Counted from the first letter of the stretch, positions 1 through 7,172 are shown. The stretch is DNA of 10,105 bases from Flavobacteriaceae bacterium (GCA_019090365.1 JAHRWC010000329.1:1-10105); one strand, 5' to 3'. The notes: generated from the sequence alone by a model not told the origin. Numbers and translations are program-made.

Positions 1-1870
1 ATGGGATGAAAAAGTAAACCGATATAAACAACCTGTCTATACATTTAAAGTTCGTGATAAAGAAATTAATATAGATACGCATACGGAGTCATTATCTCAC
101 ATGCAAATTCCAAAAGTAGCTTTGCCTAAATACCAAGCTTGGGGAGATATATTACGTTGGGTGTTGCAAGAAAATGTGCCTGGTGAATTTCCTTTCGCTT
201 CGGGATTATATCCTTTTAAAAGAACAGGTGAAGATCCAACAAGAATGTTTGCAGGAGAAGGTGGGCCAGAGCGTACTAACAGGCGTTTCCACTATGTAAG
301 TATGGGATTACCTGCAAAACGTTTATCAACTGCTTTCGATAGTGTGACATTATACGGTAACGATCCAGATCACCGACCTGATATCTATGGTAAAATTGGA
401 AATGCAGGAGTATCTATTTGTTGTTTAGATGATGCTAAAAAATTATATTCTGGATTCGATTTAAGTCACGCAATGACTTCGGTTAGTATGACAATTAATG
501 GCCCTGCACCAATGTTGTTAGGGTTTTTTATGAATGCTGCCATCGACCAGAATTGTGAAAAATATATCAAAGAGAATAACCTTGAAAAAGAGGTAGAGGC
601 TAAAATTAAAGCCATTTATAAAGCCAAAGGAATTGATCGTCCAAAATACAATGGTGAAATTCCTGAAGGGAATGACGGGCTTGGATTAATGTTACTAGGA
701 GTTACAGGAGATGAAGTTTTACCTCAAGATATTTACACAAAAATTAAATTTGAAACTCTAATGCAAGTTAGAGGTACTGTACAAGCAGATATACTAAAAG
801 AAGATCAGGCGCAAAATACTTGTATCTTCTCTACTGAATTTGCTTTACGTTTAATGGGAGATGTACAAGAATATTTTATAGAAAAACAGGTTAGAAATTT
901 TTATTCAGTATCTATTTCAGGATATCATATTGCTGAAGCGGGTGCAAATCCAATTACACAATTAGCATTTACTTTAGCTAATGGATTTACATACGTTGAG
1001 TATTATTTATCAAGAGGGATGGATATTAATAAATTTGGTCCAAACCTTTCGTTTTTCTTTAGTAATGGTATCGATCCAGAATATTCAGTAATCGGACGTG
1101 TATCAAGAAAAATTTGGGCTAAAGCATTAAAGTTAAAGTATGGAGCAAACGCAAGAGCTCAAATGTTGAAGTATCATATTCAGACATCTGGACGTTCTTT
1201 ACATGCGCAGGAAATTGACTTTAATGACATTCGTACTACACTTCAAGCATTGTATGCGATTTACGATAACTGTAATTCGTTACATACCAATGCGTATGAT
1301 GAAGCGATAACAACTCCAACAGAAGAAAGTGTACGTCGTGCAATGGCAATTCAGTTAATTATCAATAAAGAATTAGGATTGGCTAAAAATGAAAATCCAA
1401 TACAAGGTTCTTTCATTATTGAAGAGTTAACCGATTTAGTTGAAGAAGCCGTATTAGAAGAATTTGATCGAATCACAGAAAGAGGTGGTGTTCTTGGAGC
1501 AATGGAAACAATGTATCAACGAAGTAAAATACAAGAAGAAAGTTTGTATTATGAAACGTTGAAACACAATGGTGAATTTCCAATTATTGGTGTAAATACT
1601 TTTTTAAGTAGTAAAGGATCTCCAACAGTTGTGCCGAGAGAAGTAATTCGTGCTACGGAAGAAGAAAAACAATATCAAATTAAAGTGATTGAGAATATTC
1701 ATGCTTCAAATACTAAAGAAGCTGAAGAATTATTAAATGATCTACAACAAAGAGCCGTTTCAAATCAGAATATATTTGAAGCGCTTATGGAAGTTTGTAA
1801 ACGTTGTACGTTAGGTCAAATTACCAATTCTTTATTTGAAGTAGGAGGGCAGTATAGAAGGAATATGTAG
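1..1870 (+). CDS. icmF: Fused isobutyryl-CoA mutase IcmF, C-terminal part (partial)
   Basis: Adenosylcobalamin-dependent cytoplasmic enzyme that interconverts isobutyryl-CoA and n-butyryl-CoA; some family members also accept isovaleryl- or pivalyl-CoA. The frame is open from base 2 with no start, and family-like sequence (TESLSH, then IPKVALPKY) runs through the ATG at 101, so that ATG is internal. Full-length IcmF is about 1,100 residues: B12 domain, MeaB-like GTPase chaperone, then the substrate-binding TIM barrel. Only the barrel (about 622 residues) is visible. Motifs: [50 protein letters not shown] with the active-site His, [19 protein letters not shown], and the terminal [11 protein letters not shown]. 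Aligned by eye to methylmalonyl-CoA mutase, its Tyr89 is Phe here (RMFAG, bases 248-250) and its Arg207 is Gln (AQNTCI, bases 812-814). This pair marks isobutyryl- rather than methylmalonyl-CoA mutases. Stop is TAG. Very sure of family; substrate inferred from the two residues. Confidence 0.95.
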   Translation, partial: WDEKVNRYKQPVYTFKVRDKEINIDTHTESLSHMQIPKVALPKYQAWGDILRWVLQENVPGEFPFASGLYPFKRTGEDPTRMFAGEGGPERTNRRFHYVSMGLPAKRLSTAFDSVTLYGNDPDHRPDIYGKIGNAGVSICCLDDAKKLYSGFDLSHAMTSVSMTINGPAPMLLGFFMNAAIDQNCEKYIKENNLEKEVEAKIKAIYKAKGIDRPKYNGEIPEGNDGLGLMLLGVTGDEVLPQDIYTKIKFETLMQVRGTVQADILKEDQAQNTCIFSTEFALRLMGDVQEYFIEKQVRNFYSVSISGYHIAEAGANPITQLAFTLANGFTYVEYYLSRGMDINKFGPNLSFFFSNGIDPEYSVIGRVSRKIWAKALKLKYGANARAQMLKYHIQTSGRSLHAQEIDFNDIRTTLQALYAIYDNCNSLHTNAYDEAITTPTEESVRRAMAIQLIINKELGLAKNENPIQGSFIIEELTDLVEEAVLEEFDRITERGGVLGAMETMYQRSKIQEESLYYETLKHNGEFPIIGVNTFLSSKGSPTVVPREVIRATEEEKQYQIKVIENIHASNTKEAEELLNDLQQRAVSNQNIFEALMEVCKRCTLGQITNSLFEVGGQYRRNM

Positions 1871-1887
1871 TTTGTAACAATTACAAA
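1871..1887. repeat. Short inverted repeat in the convergent icmF/hypothetical gap
   Basis: TTTGTAA-CAA-TTACAAA is a perfect 7-bp inverted repeat with a 3-base loop. It begins directly after the icmF stop and extends into the last codons of the convergent gene. Only 10 bp separate the two stop codons. It might help end transcription from either side, but the stem is AT-rich and lacks a T-run, so it is at best a weak terminator. Confidence 0.4.
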
Positions 1888-2294
1888 GTCAACATCCAAA
1901 TACGTTGAAGTTTTTTAAATTTCTTTAGTTCATTTCGAAGTAAAGGTAAAAACTCTTTTCCTTTTGAATTTGAGTTTTCAAGACGCTCGCAATTATCGTA
2001 CAATACATTTGTTAATTGAGATAAGGACTCAACATGTTTGTGCTTTTCTTCAGAAAAAATTTTACTTTCAGCTTTTAATATTTCTGGAGCAAGTGAATTA
2101 GATTGTTGAACTATATCTCCTGTAAAATATATGTTTGGATCTTCACTACCATTTTTACGTAAGGGAGCTAAATCATATGTTAAATTATCTGAAATATGAC
2201 GTGAGAGCGTAAAAATATCTATTGCCTTCTTGAGGATAGGAGATAAGGGTAGGTTATGTGATGTATGAGGTCCCATTTTTCTTTTTTCTTGCAT
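1881..2294 (-). CDS. Hypothetical protein, 137 residues
   Basis: I do not recognise this family. The protein is soluble, with no signal peptide or membrane segment. It is rich in Lys, Leu, Glu and Ser, and looks mostly helical from about residue 17 (SPILKKAIDIFTLSRHISDN) to the end, with a basic C-terminal stretch LRNELKKFKKLQRI. A middle segment, YDLAPLRKNGSEDPNIYF, looks like an ordered loop. Two starts are possible: the ATG at 2294 (used here) or the ATG six codons later at 2276. Neither has a clear ribosome binding site. It converges on icmF with a 10-bp gap and diverges from the Lrp-type gene across 101 bp of repeat-rich DNA, so the regulator may control it. Function unknown; that it is a gene is likely from its length and placement, filling the gap between two confident genes. 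Confidence 0.7.
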   Translation of the reverse strand: MQEKRKMGPHTSHNLPLSPILKKAIDIFTLSRHISDNLTYDLAPLRKNGSEDPNIYFTGDIVQQSNSLAPEILKAESKIFSEEKHKHVESLSQLTNVLYDNCERLENSNSKGKEFLPLLRNELKKFKKLQRIWMLTL

Positions 2295-2322
2295 TGTAAA
2301 AATAATTACATTTTAAGGTTAT

Positions 2323-2393
2323 TTTACTTTAGATATTAAGGTAAAAATGTATATTTACTTTAATTATATTTATAAAACAGGTAATTTACTTTA
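2323..2393. promoter_or_regulatory. Phased repeat array, probable Lrp-type operator
   Basis: The 9-mer TTTACTTTA occurs exactly three times, at 2323-2331, 2354-2362 and 2385-2393. Each step is 31 bp, close to three helical turns, so the copies lie on one DNA face. An inverted half-site TAAGGTAAA (2337-2345) faces the first copy across GATAT, giving an imperfect 23-bp palindrome centred at 2334 with 8 of 9 pairs. The last copy ends 2 bases before the lrp ATG. Lrp/AsnC octamers bind several helically phased AT-rich sites and commonly repress their own genes, so autoregulation plus control of the divergent gene is the natural reading (inference). The regulator actually bound is not shown by sequence. 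Confidence 0.55.
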
Positions 2394-2395
2394 AA

Positions 2396-2839
2396 ATGAG
2401 TGTTGATTTATTAAATTGGAAAATCTTACAATGTCTTCAGGAACATGCTAGACAATCGAATGCAGAAATTGGAAGAAAAGTTGGGATTAGTTCGCCAGCT
2501 GTTTCAGAAAGAATTAAGAAAATGGAAGACCTTGGAATTATTACAGGTTATAAAACAGTGGTTTCTCCATTTGACGTAGGTTATCAACTAAAAGCAATTA
2601 TTACCATTCGTGCTTTTATGGGAAAATTAAAGCCATTTTTACAAAAAGTAAAAACGTATAAGGAAGTGCTTAATTGCTATCGCATTACTGGTAATGAAAA
2701 CATTGTGATGGAAGTTGTTTTAAAAGATCAAAAACACTTAGAAAAATTTATCGATCAATTAATTAGTTACGGAGAAACTAAAACCCAAATTGTATTGTCT
2801 AATGTTATTGAAAATGCAGCAATTACTAAAGTGAAATAA
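2396..2839 (+). CDS. Lrp/AsnC family transcriptional regulator
   Basis: A 147-residue DNA-binding regulator of the leucine-responsive (feast/famine) family, normal in length. Residues 4-60 form the winged helix-turn-helix: DLLNWKILQCLQEHARQSNAEIG, then KVGISSPAVSERIKKMEDLGII with the recognition helix at SSPAVSERIKKME, and the wing at GYKTVVSP. Residues about 65-140 are the RAM ligand-binding and oligomerisation domain, including NCYRITGNENIVMEVV. Family members bind amino acids such as leucine and assemble into octamers that wrap DNA. The ATG at 2396 is preceded by no purine-rich site but by the last copy of a phased repeat, which suggests that the protein would occlude its own translation start region when bound. 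A hairpin lies directly after the TAA. The effector is unknown; icmF close by makes a branched-chain amino acid signal attractive but unproven. Confidence 0.92.
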   Translation: MSVDLLNWKILQCLQEHARQSNAEIGRKVGISSPAVSERIKKMEDLGIITGYKTVVSPFDVGYQLKAIITIRAFMGKLKPFLQKVKTYKEVLNCYRITGNENIVMEVVLKDQKHLEKFIDQLISYGETKTQIVLSNVIENAAITKVK

Positions 2840-2885
2840 AAAAGGCATAGTCTTTTAAAACTACACCTTTTTAGCAATTTTTTTC
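2838..2885. terminator. Bidirectional hairpin terminator between lrp and the lipoprotein gene
   Basis: AAAAAGG-CA-TAGT (2839-2851) pairs with ACTA-CA-CCTTTTT (2860-2872): 11 of 13 pairs, with one 2-base internal mismatch and a loop of 8. On the + strand a T-rich tract follows (2878-2884). On the - strand the hairpin itself ends in a T-run followed by TATTTC. It lies between two convergent stop codons, so it probably ends both transcripts. Confidence 0.75.
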
Positions 2886-2890
2886 TTTTT

Positions 2891-3778
2891 CTATCTCGTT
2901 ACACTTCCTGTTGGGAATGAAGCAATGTTCACACCAAGTGAATGTGTTGAAGGAGCAGTTTCTTGACCTGCATCACCAACTAAAGGCTTGATTGCAAAAG
3001 GAGCTGGACTATTATCTGGATAAGGCTCAACAGATATAACAACCGTTCTTCCTCTAACATCTAAAGGGAAAGTAAATCCTGATGGAGCGTTATTAAAAAA
3101 ATCTTCACCTGGAACTGGAGGCCCAACATTGTTTTCAGTACCACTAAAATCATTTGAATCATCTACCATATCTAAAGAAGTAAAAGTACCTGTAGTTAAT
3201 GGACCAACACCATCTACAACTACCCAACCTTCGTATTTCCATCCTGGATTTAATTCAGGTAAATTTAATCCAGCAGCTGGAGGAGCTCCAGGAATACCAA
3301 ACCAAATTCCGTTTTGATCATTACCATTGTTTGCAGAACCTGCAACTTCATCAGTTGGAGTTCTTAAAAAGAAGGTTCCTGAAGAAGTGCTTAAATCACC
3401 ATTTGCTGTTACAGGTGCTAAACCTACACTAGCAGAGCTTCCTGAAAAATCTCCAGCTAATATTTTAGTAGCAGCAGGAGCAGGATCATTATCTACAGCA
3501 GGTTCAATTGAAAGAACAAACGTAGTTGCAGCATCTAATTGAGCAGCATCTACATTAAAAGATTGAGGAAAGGTTACGCTTGTAAATACACCTGTTGAAA
3601 CAGGACTTCCATCAACTATAATCCATCCTTCATACACAAAGTCACTTCCTAGTTCTTCTAATCCGCTAAGATTTAAGGTCAAATTTGCCGTAGCTGGAGA
3701 ATTATCATCATCACTACTACATGAGGTTGCTATTAAGCCTATAACTGTTAAGGCTAAAAACATTTTTCTAATCATCAT
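2891..3778 (-). CDS. Surface lipoprotein with two RskA-like anti-sigma C-terminal domains
   Basis: A 295-residue lipoprotein. The signal peptide ends in the lipobox IATSC (Cys20), followed by SSDDDN. S-(D/E)n after the Cys is the flavobacterial surface-export signal, so the outer leaflet of the outer membrane is likely. The mature part contains two copies of one domain. Copy 1 (about 33-115) has YEGWIIVDGSPVSTGVFTS, then FVLSIEPAVDNDPAPAATK and ILAGD. Copy 2 (about 171-275) has YEGWVVVDG, TTGTFTS, VVISVEPYPDNSPAPFAIK and LVGD. The pattern Y-x-x-W-x-x-x-x-G-x-x-x-x-x-G-x-F-T, then SxEP and a Gly-Asp end, resembles the periplasmic domain of anti-sigma-K factors (RskA). No zinc-finger anti-sigma domain or sigma factor is present. 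A second ATG directly follows the first; both give the same signal peptide. Exact role unknown; database tools may call it anti-sigma factor, which I would not accept literally. Confidence 0.8.
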   Translation of the reverse strand: MMIRKMFLALTVIGLIATSCSSDDDNSPATANLTLNLSGLEELGSDFVYEGWIIVDGSPVSTGVFTSVTFPQSFNVDAAQLDAATTFVLSIEPAVDNDPAPAATKILAGDFSGSSASVGLAPVTANGDLSTSSGTFFLRTPTDEVAGSANNGNDQNGIWFGIPGAPPAAGLNLPELNPGWKYEGWVVVDGVGPLTTGTFTSLDMVDDSNDFSGTENNVGPPVPGEDFFNNAPSGFTFPLDVRGRTVVISVEPYPDNSPAPFAIKPLVGDAGQETAPSTHSLGVNIASFPTGSVTR

Positions 3779-3803
3779 TTTATTTGTTTTTTATATTATA
3801 GAA

Positions 3804-3811
3804 CAAATGTA
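3804..3811 (-). promoter_or_regulatory. Predicted -7 promoter element for the lipoprotein gene
   Basis: On the - strand TACATTTG matches the Bacteroidota -7 consensus TAnnTTTG, about 25 bases upstream of the lipoprotein ATG. No good -33 TTG is seen; that position falls at the edge of the 16-bp palindrome at 3833-3848, as expected of an activator-dependent promoter (inference). Confidence 0.5.
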
Positions 3812-3832
3812 AATGACGTTGTTAACTTTAAA

Positions 3833-3848
3833 TGTTAGCTAGCTAACA
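3833..3848. promoter_or_regulatory. Perfect 16-bp palindrome, candidate Crp/Fnr-family operator
   Basis: TGTTAGCTAGCTAACA is a perfect palindrome. It has the 5-N6-5 layout of Crp-type sites (TGTGA-N6-TCACA), here TGTTA-N6-TAACA. It sits directly after the stop codon of the crp-like gene and upstream of the lipoprotein promoter. From the -7 element, the transcription start should lie near 3799, so the palindrome centre is at about -41.5, the class II activator position. Alternatively it is a weak hairpin terminator for crp, but it lacks a T-run. Confidence 0.5.
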
Positions 3849-4526
3849 CTAAGCAATGTTTTTAAAAATAGTTATCTGATTTCGGTTAAAATCGATGATA
3901 TTTTCTTCTTTTAATTCATTTAATGAAATATTAAGAGTGGGTCTAGAAGTACCAATCAAAGAAGCAATTTCCTTTTGTGTATAGGGATGGTTTATAATTT
4001 TATTTCCTGTTTTTTCACAATCATAACCATAATCATGACAAAGCTCATTTAAAAATTCTAACAGTCGTGTTTTAGTATCCTTAAACATGATAAGTTCAAG
4101 TCTTCTTTCTAAACGTTTTATTCGGAAACCAATGAGTTTATAAATTTTAAAACTGAAAGGTTTATTGTCACGCATAAGGTCATGCATGGTATCAACATCA
4201 ACAGGACATATGGAAGTGTTATTATCTACAGATTTTGCAAACTCCTCTCTTTTTTCTTCACCTAGAATGGCTTTTTCTCCAAACAATTCTCCTTTAGCGA
4301 GAATGGCTTTTATTACTTCGTCACCTTCTTCCGTATAATAACCAATCTTTACTTTTCCTTTTTCAATAAGATAGACTTTATTGGCACTATCTTCTTCAAA
4401 ATAAATATACTCTTGTTTTTTATAGCTATTAAAATCATGCGTGTTTTTATAGGCTTTGAATTTATGTGGACAAAGCATATTAAAAAGATTTACTTTTTCA
4501 AAAAACCATATGTTTTCAATATTCAT
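3849..4526 (-). CDS. Crp/Fnr family transcriptional regulator
   Basis: A 225-residue cytoplasmic regulator of normal family length. The N-terminal beta-roll (about 25-115) carries the phosphate-binding-cassette-like GELFGEKAILGEEKREEFAKS (about 79-99), close to but not the same as the E. coli Crp cassette, so cAMP binding is not assured. A dimerisation helix follows (about 118-150). The C-terminal winged helix (about 160-220) has YTQKEIASLIGTSRPTLNIS, with recognition helix SRPTLNISLNEL. There is no N-terminal CxxCxxC, so it is not an Fe-S Fnr. Compared with E. coli Crp SRETVGR, the first Arg is kept, but the Glu and second Arg that read the TGTGA guanine are Pro and Ile. It is the last gene of the operon, 12 bp after the DinB-like gene, and probably controls that operon and/or the lipoprotein gene next to it. 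The ATG at 4526 fits the usual N-terminus of flavobacterial homologues. Ligand unknown. Confidence 0.88.
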   Translation of the reverse strand: MNIENIWFFEKVNLFNMLCPHKFKAYKNTHDFNSYKKQEYIYFEEDSANKVYLIEKGKVKIGYYTEEGDEVIKAILAKGELFGEKAILGEEKREEFAKSVDNNTSICPVDVDTMHDLMRDNKPFSFKIYKLIGFRIKRLERRLELIMFKDTKTRLLEFLNELCHDYGYDCEKTGNKIINHPYTQKEIASLIGTSRPTLNISLNELKEENIIDFNRNQITIFKNIA

Positions 4527-4538
4527 AATGTAAATATA

Positions 4539-5090
4539 TTACAAGTCGTCCGTAAAATGTTCTTTACGTTTCGGTTTATTAAATTTCTCTTTGTTGTAAA
4601 TAGTAGAATCACCTTTAGGAATTGATAAGGATTCCCAATTTTCATTAGAAATTAACTTTCCTAAAAATACAATTTGACCTATATGATATGCATAATGCGA
4701 TAATTGACGATTGATGGCTTCAGTCACTGAATGCCCCATATTGCGAATGTATATTTCTTTTGAAAGATCTTCAGAAGTCAGACTATTCAAAGAATCAAAT
4801 AAACAAGTCCATCCTTTTTCCCATGTCAATAATAAATCTTCTTTCGTTGAAATATCATTGTTGAACTCATCTTCTCGATCTCTCCATTCTTTTTCTCCAT
4901 CTGAAGTTAAAAAATCGGTCCATCTTGACAACATGTTTCCTGAAATATGTTTTACAATAATTGCCATATTGTTACTTTCATTATTAGGTTTCCAAAATAA
5001 CTTTTCATCTGGAATTTGATGAAATGTTTTCTCTCCTAAGCTTTTATAATAGTTAAATTGTTTGATAATACTTTGTAAGTAGTCGTTCAT
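4539..5090 (-). CDS. DinB-like / DUF1572 protein
   Basis: A DinB-superfamily four-helix bundle of about 183 residues in the DUF1572 branch. This fold often binds a divalent metal through three histidines and includes thiol-dependent transferases such as bacillithiol S-transferases. Candidate metal ligands counted from the ATG at 5090 are His48 (IVKHISGN) and His132/His136 in the HYAYHIGQ motif, the expected His-x3-His spacing. The C-terminus is a basic and acidic tail (NKPKRKEHFTDDL). I chose the ATG at 5090: the longer frame would start at a TTG (5108) and overlap the upstream gene by 14 bases, whereas 5090 begins 4 bases after that stop and gives the usual MNDYLQSII start. It is third in the MFS-DJ-1-DinB-Crp operon. 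Substrate unknown; a detoxifying thiol transferase is an inference from fold and neighbours. Confidence 0.85.
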   Translation of the reverse strand: MNDYLQSIIKQFNYYKSLGEKTFHQIPDEKLFWKPNNESNNMAIIVKHISGNMLSRWTDFLTSDGEKEWRDREDEFNNDISTKEDLLLTWEKGWTCLFDSLNSLTSEDLSKEIYIRNMGHSVTEAINRQLSHYAYHIGQIVFLGKLISNENWESLSIPKGDSTIYNKEKFNKPKRKEHFTDDL

Positions 5091-5094
5091 TTTA

Positions 5095-5850
5095 CTATTT
5101 CTTTTCAATTATTGTATGAGGAATTTCATTTAAGTTCCAATCAATCACTAAACCGCCTGCTAATTCTTGCGCAATTTCCTTACCATAAAGGAATTCGCAG
5201 AGGTATAATGCTGCTTCAAAACTTTTTGCTCCACCTGCTGAGGTGATGTATTTTCCATCATGAACAAAAAGTACTTCTTTTCTTATATCCAAGGTTGGAA
5301 ACATCGTTCGCATAGTGTTAATATCGCTAGGAAATGTTGTTGAAACCGATTCATTTAATAGTCCAGCTTTCGCTAAAACGAAAGCACCATCGCAATGAGA
5401 AGTTACAAATTGAGCATCTCTATCCGTTTTTTTTATAAAGGATAACATGGCTTCATCTTCTAGGTCTGAATCTAAATGATGTTCTGCGCTAGGAACTACG
5501 AGAATATCAATCTTCGGAATTGAATCTGATAAATAATTATAATCTGGAATTATTTTCATTCCTTCAAAAGAGGTGATATAATCATCTGTATTAGCAACAG
5601 TAAAGACATTCATTGCTTTTATATTTTTTCTGAATATTGTATGTTGAAAAATATCAAAAGGTGCGGTTAGTTCAGTATTAAAAACGCCATCCATAATTAG
5701 AAACCCTACATTATAACGAGAGCTATCTAATACAGGAAATTCCTTTTGAGGTTTAACTTCTTCGATTTCTGTTGAAGTATTTTTTTCTTCGGAATGATTT
5801 CCACAAGAAACCATTCCGAAGAAAATAACAAGAGCGATTAAATATTTCAT
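5095..5850 (-). CDS. DJ-1/PfpI family protein, predicted lipoprotein
   Basis: A 251-residue class I glutamine-amidotransferase-like protein of the DJ-1/ThiJ/PfpI superfamily. Residues 1-16 are a lipoprotein signal peptide ending MVSC (Cys16); GNHSEEK follows, so the protein is anchored outside the cytoplasm and possibly at the surface. A linker rich in Glu and Lys precedes the domain (about 46-240). The nucleophile elbow is TSHCDGAFVLAKAG with Cys153, and a conserved acid is likely Glu60 in DGVFNTELTAPFDIF. The block CDGAFVLAKAGLLN followed by STTFPSD resembles the isonitrile hydratase and AraC-GATase1 branch (CTGALVLAAAGLL). No AraC DNA-binding domain is fused. It starts inside the last codon of the MFS gene (ATGA, 4-base overlap), so the two are translationally coupled. 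Exported DJ-1 proteins are less usual than cytoplasmic ones. Substrate unknown. Confidence 0.88.
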   Translation of the reverse strand: MKYLIALVIFFGMVSCGNHSEEKNTSTEIEEVKPQKEFPVLDSSRYNVGFLIMDGVFNTELTAPFDIFQHTIFRKNIKAMNVFTVANTDDYITSFEGMKIIPDYNYLSDSIPKIDILVVPSAEHHLDSDLEDEAMLSFIKKTDRDAQFVTSHCDGAFVLAKAGLLNESVSTTFPSDINTMRTMFPTLDIRKEVLFVHDGKYITSAGGAKSFEAALYLCEFLYGKEIAQELAGGLVIDWNLNEIPHTIIEKK

Positions 5851-7094
5851 GAGTCTATATTATTTTTTGCCAGCTTAAATTTAGGTGATTTTTTTAGCAT
5901 TCGATATAAAAGAACAGATAAAAGCATCGCTATAAATCCGTAAATAGCTGTTATTCCCCAATTGGTAGCGTAGCCAAAGTATTCAATAATTTTAAAACTC
6001 ACTACAGGACACAATATATGTGCAAATGAAAATGAAATAGAATACCAAGCCATATAAGTTCCTTCTTGCCCTTTTTTTGCTCTATTCATTGCAAATGTAT
6101 TGGTGAAAGGAAATGCTATCATCTCAGCAATCGTCATAATCACCATATGTATAATCAGCATTTCAGCAAAACTATCAAACAACAATAACGCAAAACTCAA
6201 TCCCATTAAGAATGAACTATAAGCAAACAATTTTGTATGAGAAAACTTTTTGTTTTCTATCCAATGTACCAGTGGCATTTCTAATATTACAATGATCACT
6301 CCATTTAACAATAATAGAAATCCTGTATAATCTTCAGATAATCCAAATTGCTTAAAATGATAGGTAGGCATCGTAAAAAATAGTTGCATAAATAACATTC
6401 CCATTAAGAAACTAATAGCTAAAAATATTAGATATGGAGTATCATTAAATATTCTAAATTTTTTATCTAAAACTTCTTTTTCCTTTTTTTCTTCTTCGCT
6501 GTATAATGGCTTCTTTTTCACTAATAAAACAAATAGAATCGTAGCTAGAATACAAGTAATTCCATCTATCCAGAAAAGTGTTTCATAACCACTTTTAATT
6601 ATCAATAGACCTCCAACCATAGGCCCAAATATGAACCCTAGATTTATTGCTAAACGTACTAAAGCTAAAGAACGTGTCTGATTTTCTGGTTTGCTATATG
6701 CTTTAAGTGATACAAACATTGCAGGGCGAAACATGTCTGCAATACTCATAATAAAGAATATGCTGATACATAAAGCCCAAAATGTTGTAACAAATTGTAA
6801 GCCTATAAATAGAAACCCAGTGGTGAGTAAACTCCGCATCATTACATTATAGAATCCAATTTTATCGGTTAATTTTCCTCCTACATAATGGCCTACTAGA
6901 GATCCAATTCCGAAGAAAGAAAGAATGATACCTACATCCTCAAGACTAAATTCTAAGTTTTCATTTAAGTAACGACTCAAGAATGGCAAGATCATAGTTC
7001 CTGCCCGATTTATAAAAGTAACCAGTGCCAAAAACCAAATTTCTTTGGAGAGGCCACTAAAGGATGCTAGGTAATTTGTATATAGTTTTTTCAT
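5847..7094 (-). CDS. MFS transporter, drug:H+ antiporter-like
   Basis: A 415-residue inner-membrane transporter with about 12 hydrophobic segments and a charged central loop (about 195-225, EEEKKEKEVLDKK), the standard MFS 6+6 layout and length. Motif A between helices 2 and 3 is GGKLTDKIGF (72-81). A C-terminal block GQEGTYMAWYS and the general pattern resemble MdtH/DHA1-type exporters. The substrate cannot be told. First coding gene of the operon; its TGA overlaps the next start (ATGA). The transcript must pass a strong hairpin and a Cys-rich mini-ORF before this start, since only 20 bp lie between the hairpin and the ATG, too little for a separate promoter. Expression is therefore likely governed by read-through of that hairpin (inference). 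Confidence 0.9.
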   Translation of the reverse strand: MKKLYTNYLASFSGLSKEIWFLALVTFINRAGTMILPFLSRYLNENLEFSLEDVGIILSFFGIGSLVGHYVGGKLTDKIGFYNVMMRSLLTTGFLFIGLQFVTTFWALCISIFFIMSIADMFRPAMFVSLKAYSKPENQTRSLALVRLAINLGFIFGPMVGGLLIIKSGYETLFWIDGITCILATILFVLLVKKKPLYSEEEKKEKEVLDKKFRIFNDTPYLIFLAISFLMGMLFMQLFFTMPTYHFKQFGLSEDYTGFLLLLNGVIIVILEMPLVHWIENKKFSHTKLFAYSSFLMGLSFALLLFDSFAEMLIIHMVIMTIAEMIAFPFTNTFAMNRAKKGQEGTYMAWYSISFSFAHILCPVVSFKIIEYFGYATNWGITAIYGFIAMLLSVLLYRMLKKSPKFKLAKNNIDS

Positions 7095-7114
7095 TGGTTG
7101 ATAGGTATAAAAAT

Positions 7115-7144
7115 AAAACGTCCGACATAAATGCCGGACGTTTT
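7115..7144 (-). terminator. Hairpin terminator in the leader of the MFS operon
   Basis: AAAACGTCCG (7115-7124) and CGGACGTTTT (7135-7144) form a perfect 10-bp stem with a 10-base loop. Read on the - strand it ends in TTTTATTTTTATA, a proper intrinsic-terminator tail; the + strand tail is poor. It lies 20 bp before the MFS start and about 28 bases after the Cys-rich mini-ORF, so it would terminate the short leader RNA. Confidence 0.7.
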
Positions 7145-7172
7145 GAGATTGATATTATTTATAGTTTTATAG

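Noticed and set aside
101..103. ATG as the start of a 589-residue mutase
   Set aside because: The frame is open back to base 2 and encodes IcmF-like sequence before this Met, so the gene starts outside the window.
3129..3542. Three + strand ORFs opposite the lipoprotein gene
   Set aside because: They are antisense shadows of a well-supported gene, low in complexity and without recognisable domains.
4413..5019. + strand ORFs opposite the crp and DinB-like genes
   Set aside because: Antisense shadows; no family resemblance and no promoter.
5091..5108. TTG start for the DinB-like protein
   Set aside because: It adds six basic residues and overlaps the previous gene; the ATG at 5090 gives the usual N-terminus.
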